From the NCBI RefSeq assembly GCF_900324485.2, contig NC_046654.1, positions 11,390,562 to 11,454,561 of the forward strand: 64,000 nucleotides of DNA, read 5' to 3'. Of this stretch, positions 50,238 to 62,375 are shown one piece after another. This stretch comes from Mastacembelus armatus (Eukaryota > Chordata > Actinopteri > Synbranchiformes > Mastacembelidae). A program made the position numbers and the translations under genes. Numbering within the stretch: the stretch's first letter is position 1; the number at the start of each line of letters is the position of its first letter. Under the pieces are notes generated by a model. That model had not been told where the DNA came from, ran no database searches, and saw only the letters and a program-made list of their open reading frames with translations.

Positions 50238-53200
50238 CATGTTAAAGCTTATATGTAGATTCACAACTTACCTTGGAAAACCTTGTCAGGGTTCATTATT
50301 CTTTTTTGCTGGAGGCTTGAGGCACCACAACATGGATGAGCTGCAGAAGTGCATCACTTGTGCAAAATGCTTCATCTATTGTGCAAACTCTACTTTTTAC
50401 GGCAATGATCAAATCAGAGCCTTCGAAAGTTCAAGTTCTTGTCTCATTGACTACAAACACAACAGGCAAAGTGATTAGTCGTAGTCAATATCAACAGTGT
50501 ACTCAAAGTATGTTCAGATGTAAACTATGTTTTGATGACAATGTTTGAAAATGCACAGGCCTGGACTTTTTTTCTGTGTAGCACAGATGATGCTGGAGAT
50601 TCAACACAGAAACTGAACCAGATTCACATTCACTGCTTTTCCTGACAGTAACACACAGAGCATATAACAAAGGGTTCATACAGCAGTGCACGAAGGAAAA
50701 CACACATTATTAGTAAACACAGGAAAGAGCCCCTGGGTTCTAACTGCTTTCCAAATGAAGGCTCATGTGATTAAAAAACTGGTTGATCACTGCTAGTCTG
50801 AATATCATATTACCATAGTTTCTATTTCAAAGCCCTCATGAGGACTTTTTATCCAGGTCTGTGAAGATTCTCAGTCGTCCAGGGGAAGTTATCTAGAGGT
50901 TGAGTCATGGCAACTGGACTTCTAGTATTTAGGTCGAAACCAGGTTAACCTGTCCAGGTGTTACAGTTCAGTCCTGTTAACATCTGAGTTTAGATTTGGA
51001 CACCACCCAAAGGATCACTGAATAACTCAGCACCAATGTCCCTCCTGACCTCTCCATACCATCTCCATACCTGCTGACCACACCTGTGTACAAGTGCCCG
51101 TTAACAGGTCGGTCCTGTAGCAAACAGGAAGGATCAGTCTGAAATGAGACGCAAAACGCACATCACGTGACTAAAGAGGTGTTGAACATCAGCACTGACA
51201 CTGGGTGAGTCAGTCAGGTTGGCAGGTAACCTATCAGTGTTTCCCTCCGGTGCTCCTTCCCAGATCCAGCTGTGCTTCAATCAGGAGGAGTCAAAAGCAG
51301 CAAACACTTTATAGGCGCAGCAGCTGAGCTCGTTTATGACGTATGGATGTAGGATATTGTGACAGATGTAAAAAATATACCAGCTTTGAGGCGATTCAGG
51401 TGAACTGACACCTGTGATCCATCACAAACAAAAACCTGAAGGAAACTGCAGGTTTCAGTGGGAGCAACATGTGCGCACAGTTGATTCCCCTCACGGCTGC
51501 ACGGACGGTGTCCTGTCGGGGTTCGCCCCGGGACAATGAAGGCTGCCCATCAGGAAAAGAGAGAAGCTGTTCTTTTGGACGCAATCACCGCTCGTCTGTG
51601 GGAGACGGCATTGACACCTCGGGGGCCTCAGTCCGGGACACTGCACGGCTGCTCCTGGAGACCAAGTTATACAAGCGGCGGTGGGTTATGCTGTTGATTT
51701 ACAGCGCTATCGTCATGAGCAACTCCTTCATGTGGCTGCAGTACAGCATCATCACCAACGTCTTCATGCGCTTCTACAGTGTCGACGCCCAGGCCATTGA
51801 CTGGCTCTGCATGATCTTTCTCCTCACCTACTGCATTTTCATCTTCCCTGCAATGTGGACGTTGGACAGCCGGGGCATGAGGGACGCGATGGTAGTAGGG
51901 TCCGCCTTAAACTGCATCGGGGGCTGGATCAAGACGGGCACTGCATATCCCGACATGTTTGCCCTGACTTTCTTTGGCCAGTTTATGTGTGCGGCGGCCA
52001 CACCGTTTATGATGGGAATCCCATCCAGACTTGCGTCCCTGTGGTTTGGACCCCACGAAGTGTCCACCGCCTGTTCCATCGGCATTATAGGAGCTCAGGT
52101 GTGTCTTTCTATACCTGTTGGGCCCCAGACAGGGTGTGCACGGTGTTCTGCACTTCTCATGTTTATCTTAAGAGAACTTGGGCGTGCCGGAATGTTCTTA
52201 TTCAGGAGTGTCCAATCCTGGTCCTCCTGCTTTGTTTTCCACATATCCTTGATTACCTGGATCAGTTGTGCTCAGCCAACTAGAAGCTGAAAGATACAAT
52301 TGACTTTTTCTTGCTCTTCCACCCTCGTAGTTGAGATGATATCTTCCAGCTTCTGATTGACTGAACTGATCCAGGTGATCAGCAGTGGGTACCTCAGGGA
52401 TAGTTGGAAAACAAGCGGGATATAGAGTTGGACTTGTAACTTGTAACCTGAAAGTTTCAGGTTCGAGTCTCAGGACCGGCAGCAATTGTGGAGCGGAGTG
52501 AATAGCTTTCTTTCCACCTTCAATACTACAGCTGAGATGAGACCCTTTCGAGCAAGGCACCGAACCCCCACAACTGCTCCGGGTGCTGCAGCATAGGCTG
52601 CCCACTGCTGTGTGCGTGCGCAAATTCTAAGTATGGGTCACCATACGTGGCCGCAAGTCTCTTCACTTCACAAGGACCAGAGTTGAACACCCCTGCTCTT
52701 AGAGAAGAGATACATGTTTAGTGACGAAGACTTTTCCTAACAGGGAGGAAGTTGAATTCAGAGGAAGAAGATGTGAGTGTAGTTCTATTTTATAAAAACC
52801 AAAGATAGACCTGCTATTTATTTCTGATTGTTCAAAGTGATTTTCTTTTGTGGACATCGCAGCAGGTTGTGGGTGATTTCCACTGAGAATGACGTGTCTA
52901 TGGCAAAACTGTTGGGGCTGTGTGTATGTGTGTGTGTGTGTGTGCGCGCGCGTGTGGTCGTTTCACTGAAAATGAATTCAAGGTAGAACTCAAGGTTACG
53001 ACCAATCACAGCATGTCATGGTTTGTCTCTGTCGCTGTAGAAATTCATCATAGTTTTTTATTTTTATTTTTTTACAGAGATAAAGTTTTGCAGTTGAGTG
53101 ACACAGTCCTAAATTGCAATCTCCAGTCATTTCTATTCTGTCTGTCCAAGCCAATAAAAACTTTGAATACCACAGAGACATAACATTTATGTGCCAGGAT

Positions 53201-56200
53201 GCTTTGTGATCTCACCATGCTCTTTAACACAATACACAAACACAGACCATTAACAGACGTCTGACCCTTCCGATGCACTTTAACCTCTGAGGCCGAACTG
53301 TTTTTCCTCGTGTGAAGTGTGTCCTCTCTGCGTCCTCCCTCTGCGTTAGTCCAAACACTGCATACCAGTCAATTGTCATGCATGTTGTTGTTTAGCGCTG
53401 ATGTCCTGCCCCTTGCTGCTGCATATAAAAGAACACATTGTTGTTGATGCTTCCTTTCTCGCCATGACTTTATTCTTCAGCTCCCCGTCCCTACACCTGA
53501 AACTGCACATTTTCAGGCCTCGGTGCTTTACATGGATGTTTAGAAATAGTTAACAATAACAAACAGTAGGTAGGATTTCCATGAAGTCCTGTGATGCTTT
53601 CAAGATCAAACACATCAGCAGTTTTTGTGCCAAAAGTAACCTACTAAGAAAGGCCGTCCTTGACTTGGACTGATGACTTGGGCATTTTGTTATTTTAGTG
53701 TCTCTCACCTACAGATGGGTATTGGCATCGGCTTCCTGGTCCCTCCCATCCTTGTGCCCAATGTGGACGATATGAATGAGCTGGCGTACCACATCAGAAT
53801 CATGTTCTACATCAGCGCCGGGATGGCCACCCTCATCTTCATCCTCGTGGTCACTGGTGAGTCCTCAAGGGGACATTATTCATCCCAACCACACGCTGAT
53901 GGCGTGGGTAAGGGCTGTGTGAGCTCTTTACTCACTGATGCAATAATAGCTCACTGTAAGTCCCTTACAATGTCATATAACTCCCACAGTCATGGTTGAG
54001 AAAATGTTGAAAGCAGATTAAGAGTCATGCTGACAGTTTGTGTTTTCCAGTGGTAGGGACTGTGACAAAGCTGTTACCTCACCTCATTTCTTTTGACCCT
54101 TACAGTTGAGCCAGTGGGGTTTACCATTTTTATTTGACATTATAATGACACTTATGATTTCGCAACATTAAAGATAATTGTTTCCTATAAAGATTCCTTC
54201 ATTTTAAATGGTGGGACTTCTTATCTGGATGTTTGGATCCTCAGGCAGCACTTCTGGAAACCTGGATCTCCTCGAAATGTGCTTCCTACCGAAAACTCAG
54301 CAGCATTGCCGTCTACTAGATGAGCAGCTGGAGTAATTGCTGTAATTGTCCAACTTTTGATGCGATGTGTTCAGACACGATGTGAAATAAAAGCGGGAGC
54401 TCAGGAGCCACTGAAGAGTTTTATGAAATCATCTTCCCCCTCGGCTTTCTTGAATCCCTCTTTCACCTCCACAAAGGACATGAAGGACCAAAACTTGCTG
54501 TCAGTCATAGAAGGAGGGTGAAGCTTCTTTTATTTTTGGAAGATGCTAACTGGCTCAGAAAAAAAGATATCCTTGGTTGACAATATGAGCTCCTGTCAAT
54601 AAGATACTCTCAGCTTGTACATGGCCCTTTTTGGCCATATAATTAAACCCAGTGACTAAATATTACAGGGCTGTAAACATATAAAACCTCAACAGAGATT
54701 AAAATGTAGACACCAATGTTTCTGTGCAACTGTGGTACATAAGCAGGTAGATAAAAGTTTTGAATTGATCATTTTTATTTATCTATTACATTTAATTTTC
54801 AGCTCAGCAGAATTGATCTATAAGACATAATAGATTCTACCTCGATTTATATGTGAAGAATTTAAAGAGAAGTTAGAGCAAAGAAAAGCTTTTTTCTTCA
54901 TTCAGTCCCATGGGGGGACTTTAGTCTGGATGTGGGATTAATATTTGTTATATCTGATATGTCAATTTAAGCAAAATTAGCAAAAGTCATATTCTTTATT
55001 TGATTTGGTTTATAGAAATTACTGCAAAACCACTAAAATTAGGCTAAATTGGCAGTAAATATAAACAACAAATAATGGTTTGGTTGACAATAGGTATATC
55101 AAACAGACGATCTTACGGTTAACTGATTTATCTTATCTTCAGAGGAATGTCTATCCAAACACACATTTAATCTCCTGAAACACTGTGTTTGTTTCCAGTG
55201 TTCCAGGAAAAACCAGAGATCCCTCCCTCTCAGGCCCAGGTTCAGGCCAGGAACATCCCGCGTGACGAGTACTCCTACAAGGCTTCCATCTTGAGGCTGC
55301 TGCGCAACAAGCCCTTCATGCTCCTGATGCTCAGCTATGGTGGGTCCCTTTCTGCATTTCATCTTAGATTTGTTTTCACTTCTACAAACAAACTGGTGGA
55401 AGAGGAACAGAATTTCTTTTATCTCACACTCCATCCTCTTACTTTTATCACCTATACATGTTTGGATGTTGTTGCAATATTAACACAAAAAGTAATAGAG
55501 ATGTAAAAATTAAGTTGTGCTCCTGTCACAGTGATATTTGTGCAAACTCTTAATCAGCTGTTGTGGAGATATGAAGATGTGTCATCGTAACACATGGACT
55601 GTCTATGTGTAGTATTGATCTCAAGGTCTTTTGAGATGTCCCATTTTTGCTCAAAGGTCACTATGTATTGATGATAGTGTTAATCATTGACACTTTGAAG
55701 AACATTAAGATTTGATGGCCTGTAAATGCAATAATGCCCTAAATGTGAGATATTAAGGTCCTTTCCTTTCTAGAGCTGTTTTTACATTGACATGTGTATA
55801 CCAACATTAATAATGGCAAAGTCTAAAGGCTACTATGGATTTCTTGTGTGAGACTGTCAGCGTCACTGTTAGGGGAGAAATACGAGGGCCCACCTGGACC
55901 TTCTGCTTTACCTACAGCTCCACTCACAATCGACAGGGACTGATTTCTGTTTGTTGCCTGCAGGGCTGAACGTCGGTTGCTTCTATGCAGTTTCCACACT
56001 GTTGAACAGGATGATCATTGAACACTACCCTGTAAGTCCCAGTGTGTCTGCTGTAAAACATGCTACCTCTATATGTGCTCTATTTCCAAAAACTATTGTT
56101 TCTTCCGTTCTTACCTCTTAAACTCATGCACCATGCTCAGTGTCACTAGGCCCAGCATGCAGGTGTGTGACTTTGACATAAGTATTAAAGTACCAAGCAG

Positions 56201-59200
56201 GTGAGCCAGACACAGGTAACAGTAGTCTGGGACTGTGTGTTAAGGCTCAAAGGACAAGAAAACTGCAGTGGGCAAAATGTCTCATGTTTCTTATATGGTC
56301 TGTAAAAACAGAAATGTCATTGTTTTCCTTTCAGGGGGAAGAGGTGAATGCTGGGAGAATTGGTCTGACCATTGTCATTGCCGGCATGTTGGGCTCCCTG
56401 ATATGTGGCGTTTGGCTAGATAAGACCAAATTCTACAAGTAAGATATGTCTACAAACCAGTGTTTACTCTTGATCTGTAGTTTTTCATTATCCATTAATG
56501 CTGCTGCACTCTACACACGAATAAAATCGGACCCTCGTGTACTTTGGTTCCTTTTTTCAGAGTAGTTAACAAAATTAATGTTAAATTTCCTACTAAACAA
56601 GCCACCATGGAGCACCCTGGTGGGTGACATGTTACAGGGAGTGCTCCATATGTGGGTGCACAGTTTGTGATGTGACAGTTTGGGTCTGATGTTGAGTCAA
56701 GGCAAAAATACCCCCCCCCCCATACAATTACAAGAATACAATTATTCTTCAACCTCTTGGCAAAATTCCCCTTTTAAAAGCAAATTTAAAAGTTATTGTG
56801 TGACTGTATTAAGGCAGAGTGTATCGAAATTCAGTTTTGGTGTTTGGGCGTAAGCCTGCTATATGAAAACCTAAAGACTGGATATGGTGGTGCTGTGGTT
56901 AGCATTGTTGCCTCATAGCTAGAAGTTTTTGGTTCCAAGTCCCTCTGAACCTGGTGCTTTTCTGACTAGAGTTTGCATGATCTCCCGATGTCTGTTTGAG
57001 TTTTCTCAGGTACTCCAGCTTCCTCTCACAGTCCAAAGACATGCAGTTTGGAGTTAGGCTAACTGGTGACTCTATATTGCCCATAGGTTTGAATGTGCCT
57101 GTGACTGTGTGTCTCTATGTGTCAGCCTGTGTGAGTGGTGATCTGTCCACTCTGCCTCTTGCCCAATGTCAGCTGGGATTGGCTCCAGCTCCCTGGGATC
57201 CTGAACGTGATCGTGAATTAGACTAATTGATGTAGAGAGTGGATGGATGGGAAAATGTAAGAAATCACCAAAGTTATTGCAAAACATTTTTGACAAACTG
57301 TCCAATAGTTGTTGAGACATTTCACTCAAAATTACAAATGTCGTCACCTTTTCATTACAAATTATCCAACAGTTGAGAGATTCGAGTCAAGGCAGTGGAC
57401 TGACTGAACTACTGACACTGCCATTTCCAAAATCTCTTGTTGTTCCTTCATGTGCATCAAGTGAATCTATGATATCAGAAAACTCTGAGAGGAAGTGCTT
57501 CAGCCCTCAGGGCCGACAGTCACTCTAGTTGGCTAGAGTCTTAGCTGGGCTGTAAAACATGGACTCCTTGCACGAATGTCTTAAATCATCTCCATTCACA
57601 GGAACCTGCCCAAATGAATTAAAGCTTTTCTCTAAAGTGGGCATGGATGAGACTCCAGAGGAGCTGAGTTTTTTATGCGCTGTCCCTCTCTGCTTATCTG
57701 AGCTGACAGTCTATACTCTGCTGGTCCTCCCAGGTCACATCTCAGGGCTTGTGCCCCTGCATTAAACCTGGAAAACAGTAATAATCCAATAAAGATGTCC
57801 AATGGGTATTTTTATTTCCCACGCAGTAGCTATTTATGTTTAACAGTTTCCTGTGTGTTAGATGTTTGGGGCAACGCTTTCAGTGATCTGGCATGCAAAT
57901 TATTATGATTGGGAAAAGCCCTCAGATTCTTTGCATGCCATTAGGATGCTCTGCTGTCAAAGCAAACCAGGGCCAGATTAATGATGTTTCTATTGTCCTA
58001 TTTGGTAGAGAGTGTTAAAGGACTATGTTATCGTAACAAAAATGTTTTGGAGCAGTATTTTACGCGTGGTTGTACAAGAGACAGCTTCACCAGTGTAAGC
58101 CTGTTTATGCACATGCCCCCGGGTCAGCGTTGACTCAGAGGAAAATGTTTATGTTACTAGATGATCAGTCAGTTAGTCAGTAGGTAGATACTGGAAAATG
58201 AAATATGTGGAATTTCATTTCAGACGTCCGTATAGAAGAAAAATACCAAAATATTAAAATACTGAAATATTCTGCCATTAGGTTATTATTAAAAGATGCA
58301 GATTTAACGGATGCACAGGTTAGAGATTCATGTTAGATGAAGAGTGTCACTTTTAAAAACTGCATCACTGATTCTTTTTCTCAGACAGACCACCTTGGTC
58401 GTGTATCTCCTCTCTCTGATCGGGATGCTGGTCTACGCCTTCACCCTCAGTTTGGGTCACCTGTGGGTGGTGTTTGTCACAGCTGGAGTTTTAGGGTAGG
58501 TAACCCTTGAAGATATAGAGAGCACCACAGCCACAAACAGCACAGGCAGGGCTGGAGATCAGCACCCAACAGCTGGAGAAATATTTGTAAAAAATTAAAA
58601 GTGGCTGTTAATGTTTTTATGTTGGTTAGTTTTTAGCCAACCAGTGATTGCCCTGTGAGTTTCTGTCCAGTAGCCTATATATGTTGAAATGGGTCCAGCT
58701 ACTCATGTTTCTTTTAATTTGGCAGATATATTTTTTAAAACCTTTTTTCCTTTTTGTTTTCAGGCCTGATCATAACGTTATGTCACCTTCAATCTTCAGT
58801 AATGTTAAATCAAGATAAGTGTCAGCTCCTTTTGAGTAATAAACAGGATTCTTGTAGATCTCAAGAGGTTTAGATCCTAAGATTTCGATCTTAAATCCTT
58901 GCTGGCTTAAAAAAAAATGTATTTTTATATATCTGATGATACAGTCTTCTGGCTAATTTTAATCCTGAGTTTAAAAATAAACCAAGTCTGTCACATTTGA
59001 TGCCCATGGGTTTAAACAGCTCTTCAGGTTCCTTTAATAACATCTCAGGCATTTTGGTGAAGCTGTATGTAGTCTGTGTTTCTTTTTTTCTCATGTGGCA
59101 TTAGTGCTGCTTTGCAAAAAGCAAACGAATGCTCCTCTGACTCCCTGGTCCACGTGCTTGTCCTTAATGATTATTGCTATTTATGGTAAGCTGATTATGC

Positions 59201-62200
59201 CCATAACCGGTTTCCATAGTGATTCCTTTGTCTGGTGTTCATTTCTGAAACCAAGACAGGATCTATGCTGAAGCATTATAATCACTGCCCTACTTCAACA
59301 TTTGTGTAGCTGATTTTCTATATTATTACTTCAGTTTGTGTCTGTCTGCAGCTTTTTCATGACAGGATATCTGCCTTTGGGCTTTGAGTATGCAGTAGAG
59401 CTCACCTATCCAGAATCAGAGGGAACGTCATCTGGACTGCTCAACTGTTCAGCTCAGGTCAAGTAATGTTAACATGGCTACCTGTAGGGACACAGGGTAA
59501 ACGTGTATCCCTACATGTAAACTGCATCATATTGCAACTGCAGTCATTCAATGAACTTTATTTCAGATCTTTGGAATCATCTTCACCATCTCCCAAGGGA
59601 AGATCATTGATCAATGGGGCACTTTAGCAGGAAACATCTTCCTGAGCATCTTTCTGCTCATAGGAACGATAATGACAGGTAAGATATTAACCTCTTTGTC
59701 CCCCTCACAGAGAGCACGGTGGGTTGGTGGTTAGCACTGTTGCCTCACAGCAAGAGGGTTCCTGGTTTGAAACCCAGCAGCATGTTCTCCTTGTGCTTTT
59801 GTGGGTTTTCTCCAGGTACTCCTGTTTCCTCCCACAGTCCAAAAACATGTATGTCAGGTTGATTGGTGACTCTAAATTGCCCATAGGAGTGAGTGTGAGT
59901 GTGTGAGGTTGTTTGTCTCTATGTGGCCCTGTGATGGACTGGTGACCTGTCCAGGGTGTACCCCTGCCTTTCACCCAAAGAGAGCTGGGATAGGCTCCAG
60001 GAGATCCCTGTGACCCTGGTTAGGAATAAGCGGGTATAGATGATGGATGGATGGATGTTTCCTCAGACACTGCAAACATTTTTAACACCATTTGAAGCTG
60101 CAGTGAACATTGGACTCAGCTATTGTCACCTGACCGCAGTTGGTCTGTCAGCTATTGAAAACACACACACACGTGATAAAGGGAACTTTGTACACACTTA
60201 GTATTTCAGTGACATGGTGTTTAAGTTATTGTCTGTTGTGTTGACAACCTTAAATATCCACAAGCAAAGTCATATCTTCCACAGGATAAGGTTTCCCTCT
60301 AGTGGCTGGTCAGATAAACACGGCTCATTAGAACTTTAAATGGAAAGCCAAGAACTTTATTAATTCAGGTGATGCTTCTTTTAAACAAACACCTGGTTAT
60401 AGAGAAATGGTTTTGTATCAATTTAAAATAATTTTTGTGGTTAACCTATGGCATATCTTCAGTGTTAATTAAAATACATATCAATGACACTTATCTGCTG
60501 TTCTCTAAAATAAAATCTACACGGTCATTTATCATTCTGTATGGAAGTGGTTACAAATTATTAAATATAGCGTGTAACTCTGAGGGCTGGCTTGGTTAGT
60601 AGGTTGGTTGTTCTGAAAAGTCGTCAGAGCTGTTCCACAGGAATGAAATGCAATTGAACACAACTTTTAAGTTTTTTGTTGCCAATGTCACACAGCATCC
60701 ATCTATACATTTTAATCAAACATCCACTAAGGCCATAACTTGCATAACCTTTCCTCTCCTGCATGTTCATCACAGGATTCATCAGGTCAGATCTGAGACG
60801 ACAGAAGGCCAACTTGCAGTCTCAGGTGCAGCCAGTGAACGTAAGTATGTCTGTATGCGTGAAATCAGAGGTGGGATCTTCACATGCCTGTGCATTGTGG
60901 GGGGTGGGGGGGGGGGCTACATGCTGGTCTGAATGTTTGTGTCGTGGTGGCTTCGCTGCAGTTCTCACATCACAGTGCACAGCTGCAGACTCAGACATGG
61001 GTGAATGCAGGGATTTTACTGCTGAACTCATGGAAACTCCGGCTTCAAACTTCTTTACTCTCAAATACCGTGCAAGCACATCTGCTTTTGTCTCTCTAGC
61101 TCACTCAAACAGCACCTGTAGGAACTTCTGCTATAATAACCTATTTTCATTTTAGGGCTTGTGAAGACATGCGTCATTACACTTTCATATGGCTGCAGGT
61201 GACAGCTGTGAAACAGATCTGTAACCTGTAATCACCAGGTTTATTACAATTCAGCACACCACACTAAAATTTACTGAACCAAAAATAAACTCACTGGCAT
61301 CCAGCTGCTCAGGATCATTTTTGATACTTCACATTGCATGTCTTCTGCTGTTGCCTTTTCCTTTAAGAGGGGCCTCTTTTGTCGTCTTTCCTTGTCCTTT
61401 TCTGATCAATATTTAATAAAATATTGAGAAAACAAGCAGCAGTGACATAACTCGAAAGACTGTTTAAATGTAGTTATAATGATGACTAAATGTAACATAT
61501 ATCTAAAAAAAAAGTGTAACTTTAAAAAAAAACACTTATCTAGAATATTATACATAGTATGATTTACTGCAACTTGACCATAAAGTGCACCCTATATTCT
61601 CCTTACTTAAGGCTTTGTAAATGTCAGTACAGGGCTTGACCACAGGTAGCAGGCAATATTAGCTGGCATGAAGGGTGTGGTGGTGGTAGGTAGGACGTGG
61701 TGGAGCATGAGTTGGCCCCTCATGGTCCCTCAGAGGTGTGACACCCAAGCTGTTGTTCCAGCCTCCAGTCTCCCTGTCATCGGTGCAAGACTACGGGGCC
61801 ACAGCACGCACAGCGGCCCCTGGCAGCAGCAGTCATGATATAAACCCCTCACTAAAACCAAAACACACACCTGTCAAGGTAGGGACACACACTTGGAGTT
61901 TAATACTATATCTGACACAAACACATGCAAAATAAGAAAACAAGTAACATTTGACCTTAAACAAATTGTCTTCAGTGTAAAACATGTCACATCCTATTCT
62001 ACTACAGCATCCATTCATAAATGAAATGAACCTGACATTACTGTGGAATAAAAGAATTCATCCTGGGATGTCAAGATCAAAAGTTTATTTTTGGGGGGGA
62101 AAAGTTATGCCTTTTGTTCTCACTGTGCATAAAAAGTTTCCTTTGTTTTGTTGAGCTCTAACCACATCAGCTCTTCAAAGTGATCACTGGACAGTCTCTA

Positions 62201-62375
62201 CCCGAGAGAGATTTTGATGTCTGCAACAATTTATGGATTATATTGATGCAAGACATACGTATTTTTGATTAAAAAGTTGAACAATGTATTTGCATCTTTT
62301 CATTTACAGAAAACAGCAGCTGATGTGGAAGAAGGCAAATCCCCACCTGAAATCCTGAAAGAGGGGAAGCTATAA
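48002..62375 (+). CDS. flvcr2: FLVCR2-type major facilitator transporter with two alternative first exons
   Basis: Exons: first exon 1a 48002-48571, then 53715-53856, 55199-55339, 55964-56031, 56335-56438, 58385-58495, 59352-59457, 59567-59678, 60776-60840, 61762-61878 and 62310-62375; 533 aa with exon 1a. Phases agree throughout. The protein is an MFS transporter of the plasma membrane. Human FLVCR2 was first linked to heme and is now described as a choline transporter, important at the blood-brain barrier. Exon 1a has YQWIQYG, whose Trp aligns with human Trp102 of the ligand cage, and [19 protein letters not shown]. Later exons carry [30 protein letters not shown] (the second cage aromatic), [37 protein letters not shown] and the tail [10 protein letters not shown] second complete first exon at 51469-52098 can use the same exon 2. 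A late AATAAA is at 63918-63923. Confidence 0.92.
48671..49796 (+). mobile_element. Tc1/mariner-superfamily element, internally deleted
   Basis: Terminal inverted repeats of 41 bp (48671-48711 and 49756-49796; three mismatches) start CTTACAGTTTTTTACAAT. TA flanks both ends (48669-48670, 49797-49798), the target-site duplication of this superfamily. The interior keeps an N-terminal piece ([18 protein letters not shown], later [14 protein letters not shown]) and a separate piece, [19 protein letters not shown], close to the C-terminus of IS630/mariner-like fish transposases. The central catalytic part is missing, so it cannot move itself. It lies in the intron after FLVCR2 exon 1a. Confidence 0.8.
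50201..50234. repeat. TG dinucleotide microsatellite
   Basis: Seventeen consecutive TG units between the two FLVCR2 first exons. Confidence 0.95.
50503..50830 (-). pseudogene. GPCR fragment resembling a chemokine-receptor seventh transmembrane segment
   Basis: The minus strand at 50703-50503 encodes [20 protein letters not shown] followed by a polar, Ser-rich tail. H-C-C-x-N-P-x-L-Y-A is the hallmark of TM7 in chemokine-type rhodopsin-family receptors (NPxxY variant NPLLY). Two stop codons lie just upstream, and a weak [11 protein letters not shown]-like stretch near 50790 could be the preceding loop. Other transmembrane segments were not found. It looks like a broken remnant of a receptor gene. 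The exact parent is unknown. Confidence 0.4.
50868..51468. other. Upstream region of FLVCR2 exon 1b with a repeat fragment
   Basis: At 50868-50945 the sequence GATTCTCAGTCGTCCAGG ... GTCATGGCAACTGGACTTCT resembles a common fish interspersed repeat arm. A TATA-like TTTATAGG at 51308-51315 lies about 155 bp before the exon 1b start codon and could mark a separate promoter. Confidence 0.35.
51469..52098 (+). CDS. flvcr2: FLVCR2 alternative first exon 1b
   Basis: An open frame of 210 codons from ATG at 51469 to a GTGTGT donor at 52099, phase 0 like exon 1a. With the shared downstream exons it would give 553 aa. After a distinct tail of about 65 residues ([16 protein letters not shown]...) it encodes a full MFS N-terminal half: [77 protein letters not shown]. 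By hand alignment 73 of about 144 residues match exon 1a. The cage Trp (MWLQYS) is kept. No stops or frameshifts are seen, arguing for selection. No separate downstream exon set lies before exon 1b. It lacks an evident acceptor, so a transcript from exon 1a would skip it naturally. It may also be viewed as a second gene sharing its body. Confidence 0.8.
52203..52695. mobile_element. Palindromic fold-back (MITE-like) element, split by a SINE
   Basis: The left arm begins AGGAGTGTCCAATCCTGGTC and contains TTTGTTTTCCACATATCC and ACCTGGATCAGTTGTGCTC. The right arm holds the reverse complement of these (GATCCAGGTGATCAGCAG, GGATAGTTGGAAAACAAGCG) and, after an insertion, AGGACCAGAGTTGAACACCC. It lies in the intron after FLVCR2 exon 1b. 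A related copy is at 17795. Confidence 0.6.
52433..52670 (+). mobile_element. tRNA-derived SINE
   Basis: Contains a Pol III B-box-like GGTTCGAGTCT at 52460-52470, then GAGCAAGGCACCGAACCCCC and GCTCCGGGTGCTGCAGCATA, stretches typical of a widespread teleost tRNA-related SINE. It interrupts the right arm of the fold-back element, so it is the younger of the two. Confidence 0.6.
52919..52957. repeat. TG/CG alternating run
   Basis: TGTGTATG(TG)n(CG)n purine-pyrimidine alternation in the FLVCR2 intron before exon 2. Confidence 0.85.
56880..57250 (+). repeat. Teleost interspersed repeat, degenerate copy
   Basis: GTGGTTAGCATTGTTGCCTC, AGTCCAAAGACATGCAG, TGGTGACTCTATATTGCCC and the GGATGGATGG tail match the copy at 59713-60058. 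It lies in the FLVCR2 intron after the 56335-56438 exon. Confidence 0.65.
59713..60058 (+). repeat. Teleost interspersed repeat, near-complete copy
   Basis: Begins GCACGGTGGGTTGGTGGTTA, continues with AGTCCAAAAACATGTATG, TGACTCTAAATTGCCCATAG, TGACCTGTCCAGGGTGTACC and TGGGATAGGCTCCAGGAG, and ends in GATGGATGGATGG. This layout is found scattered in many fish genomes. I do not assign a superfamily. It lies in the FLVCR2 intron after the 59567-59678 exon. Confidence 0.7.

Noticed and set aside
48572-51468. A separate set of FLVCR2 downstream exons for exon 1a
   Set aside because: I searched for the conserved [20 protein letters not shown] and YPESEG stretches here and found none; the stretch is a mariner relic, a microsatellite, a GPCR fragment and spacer.
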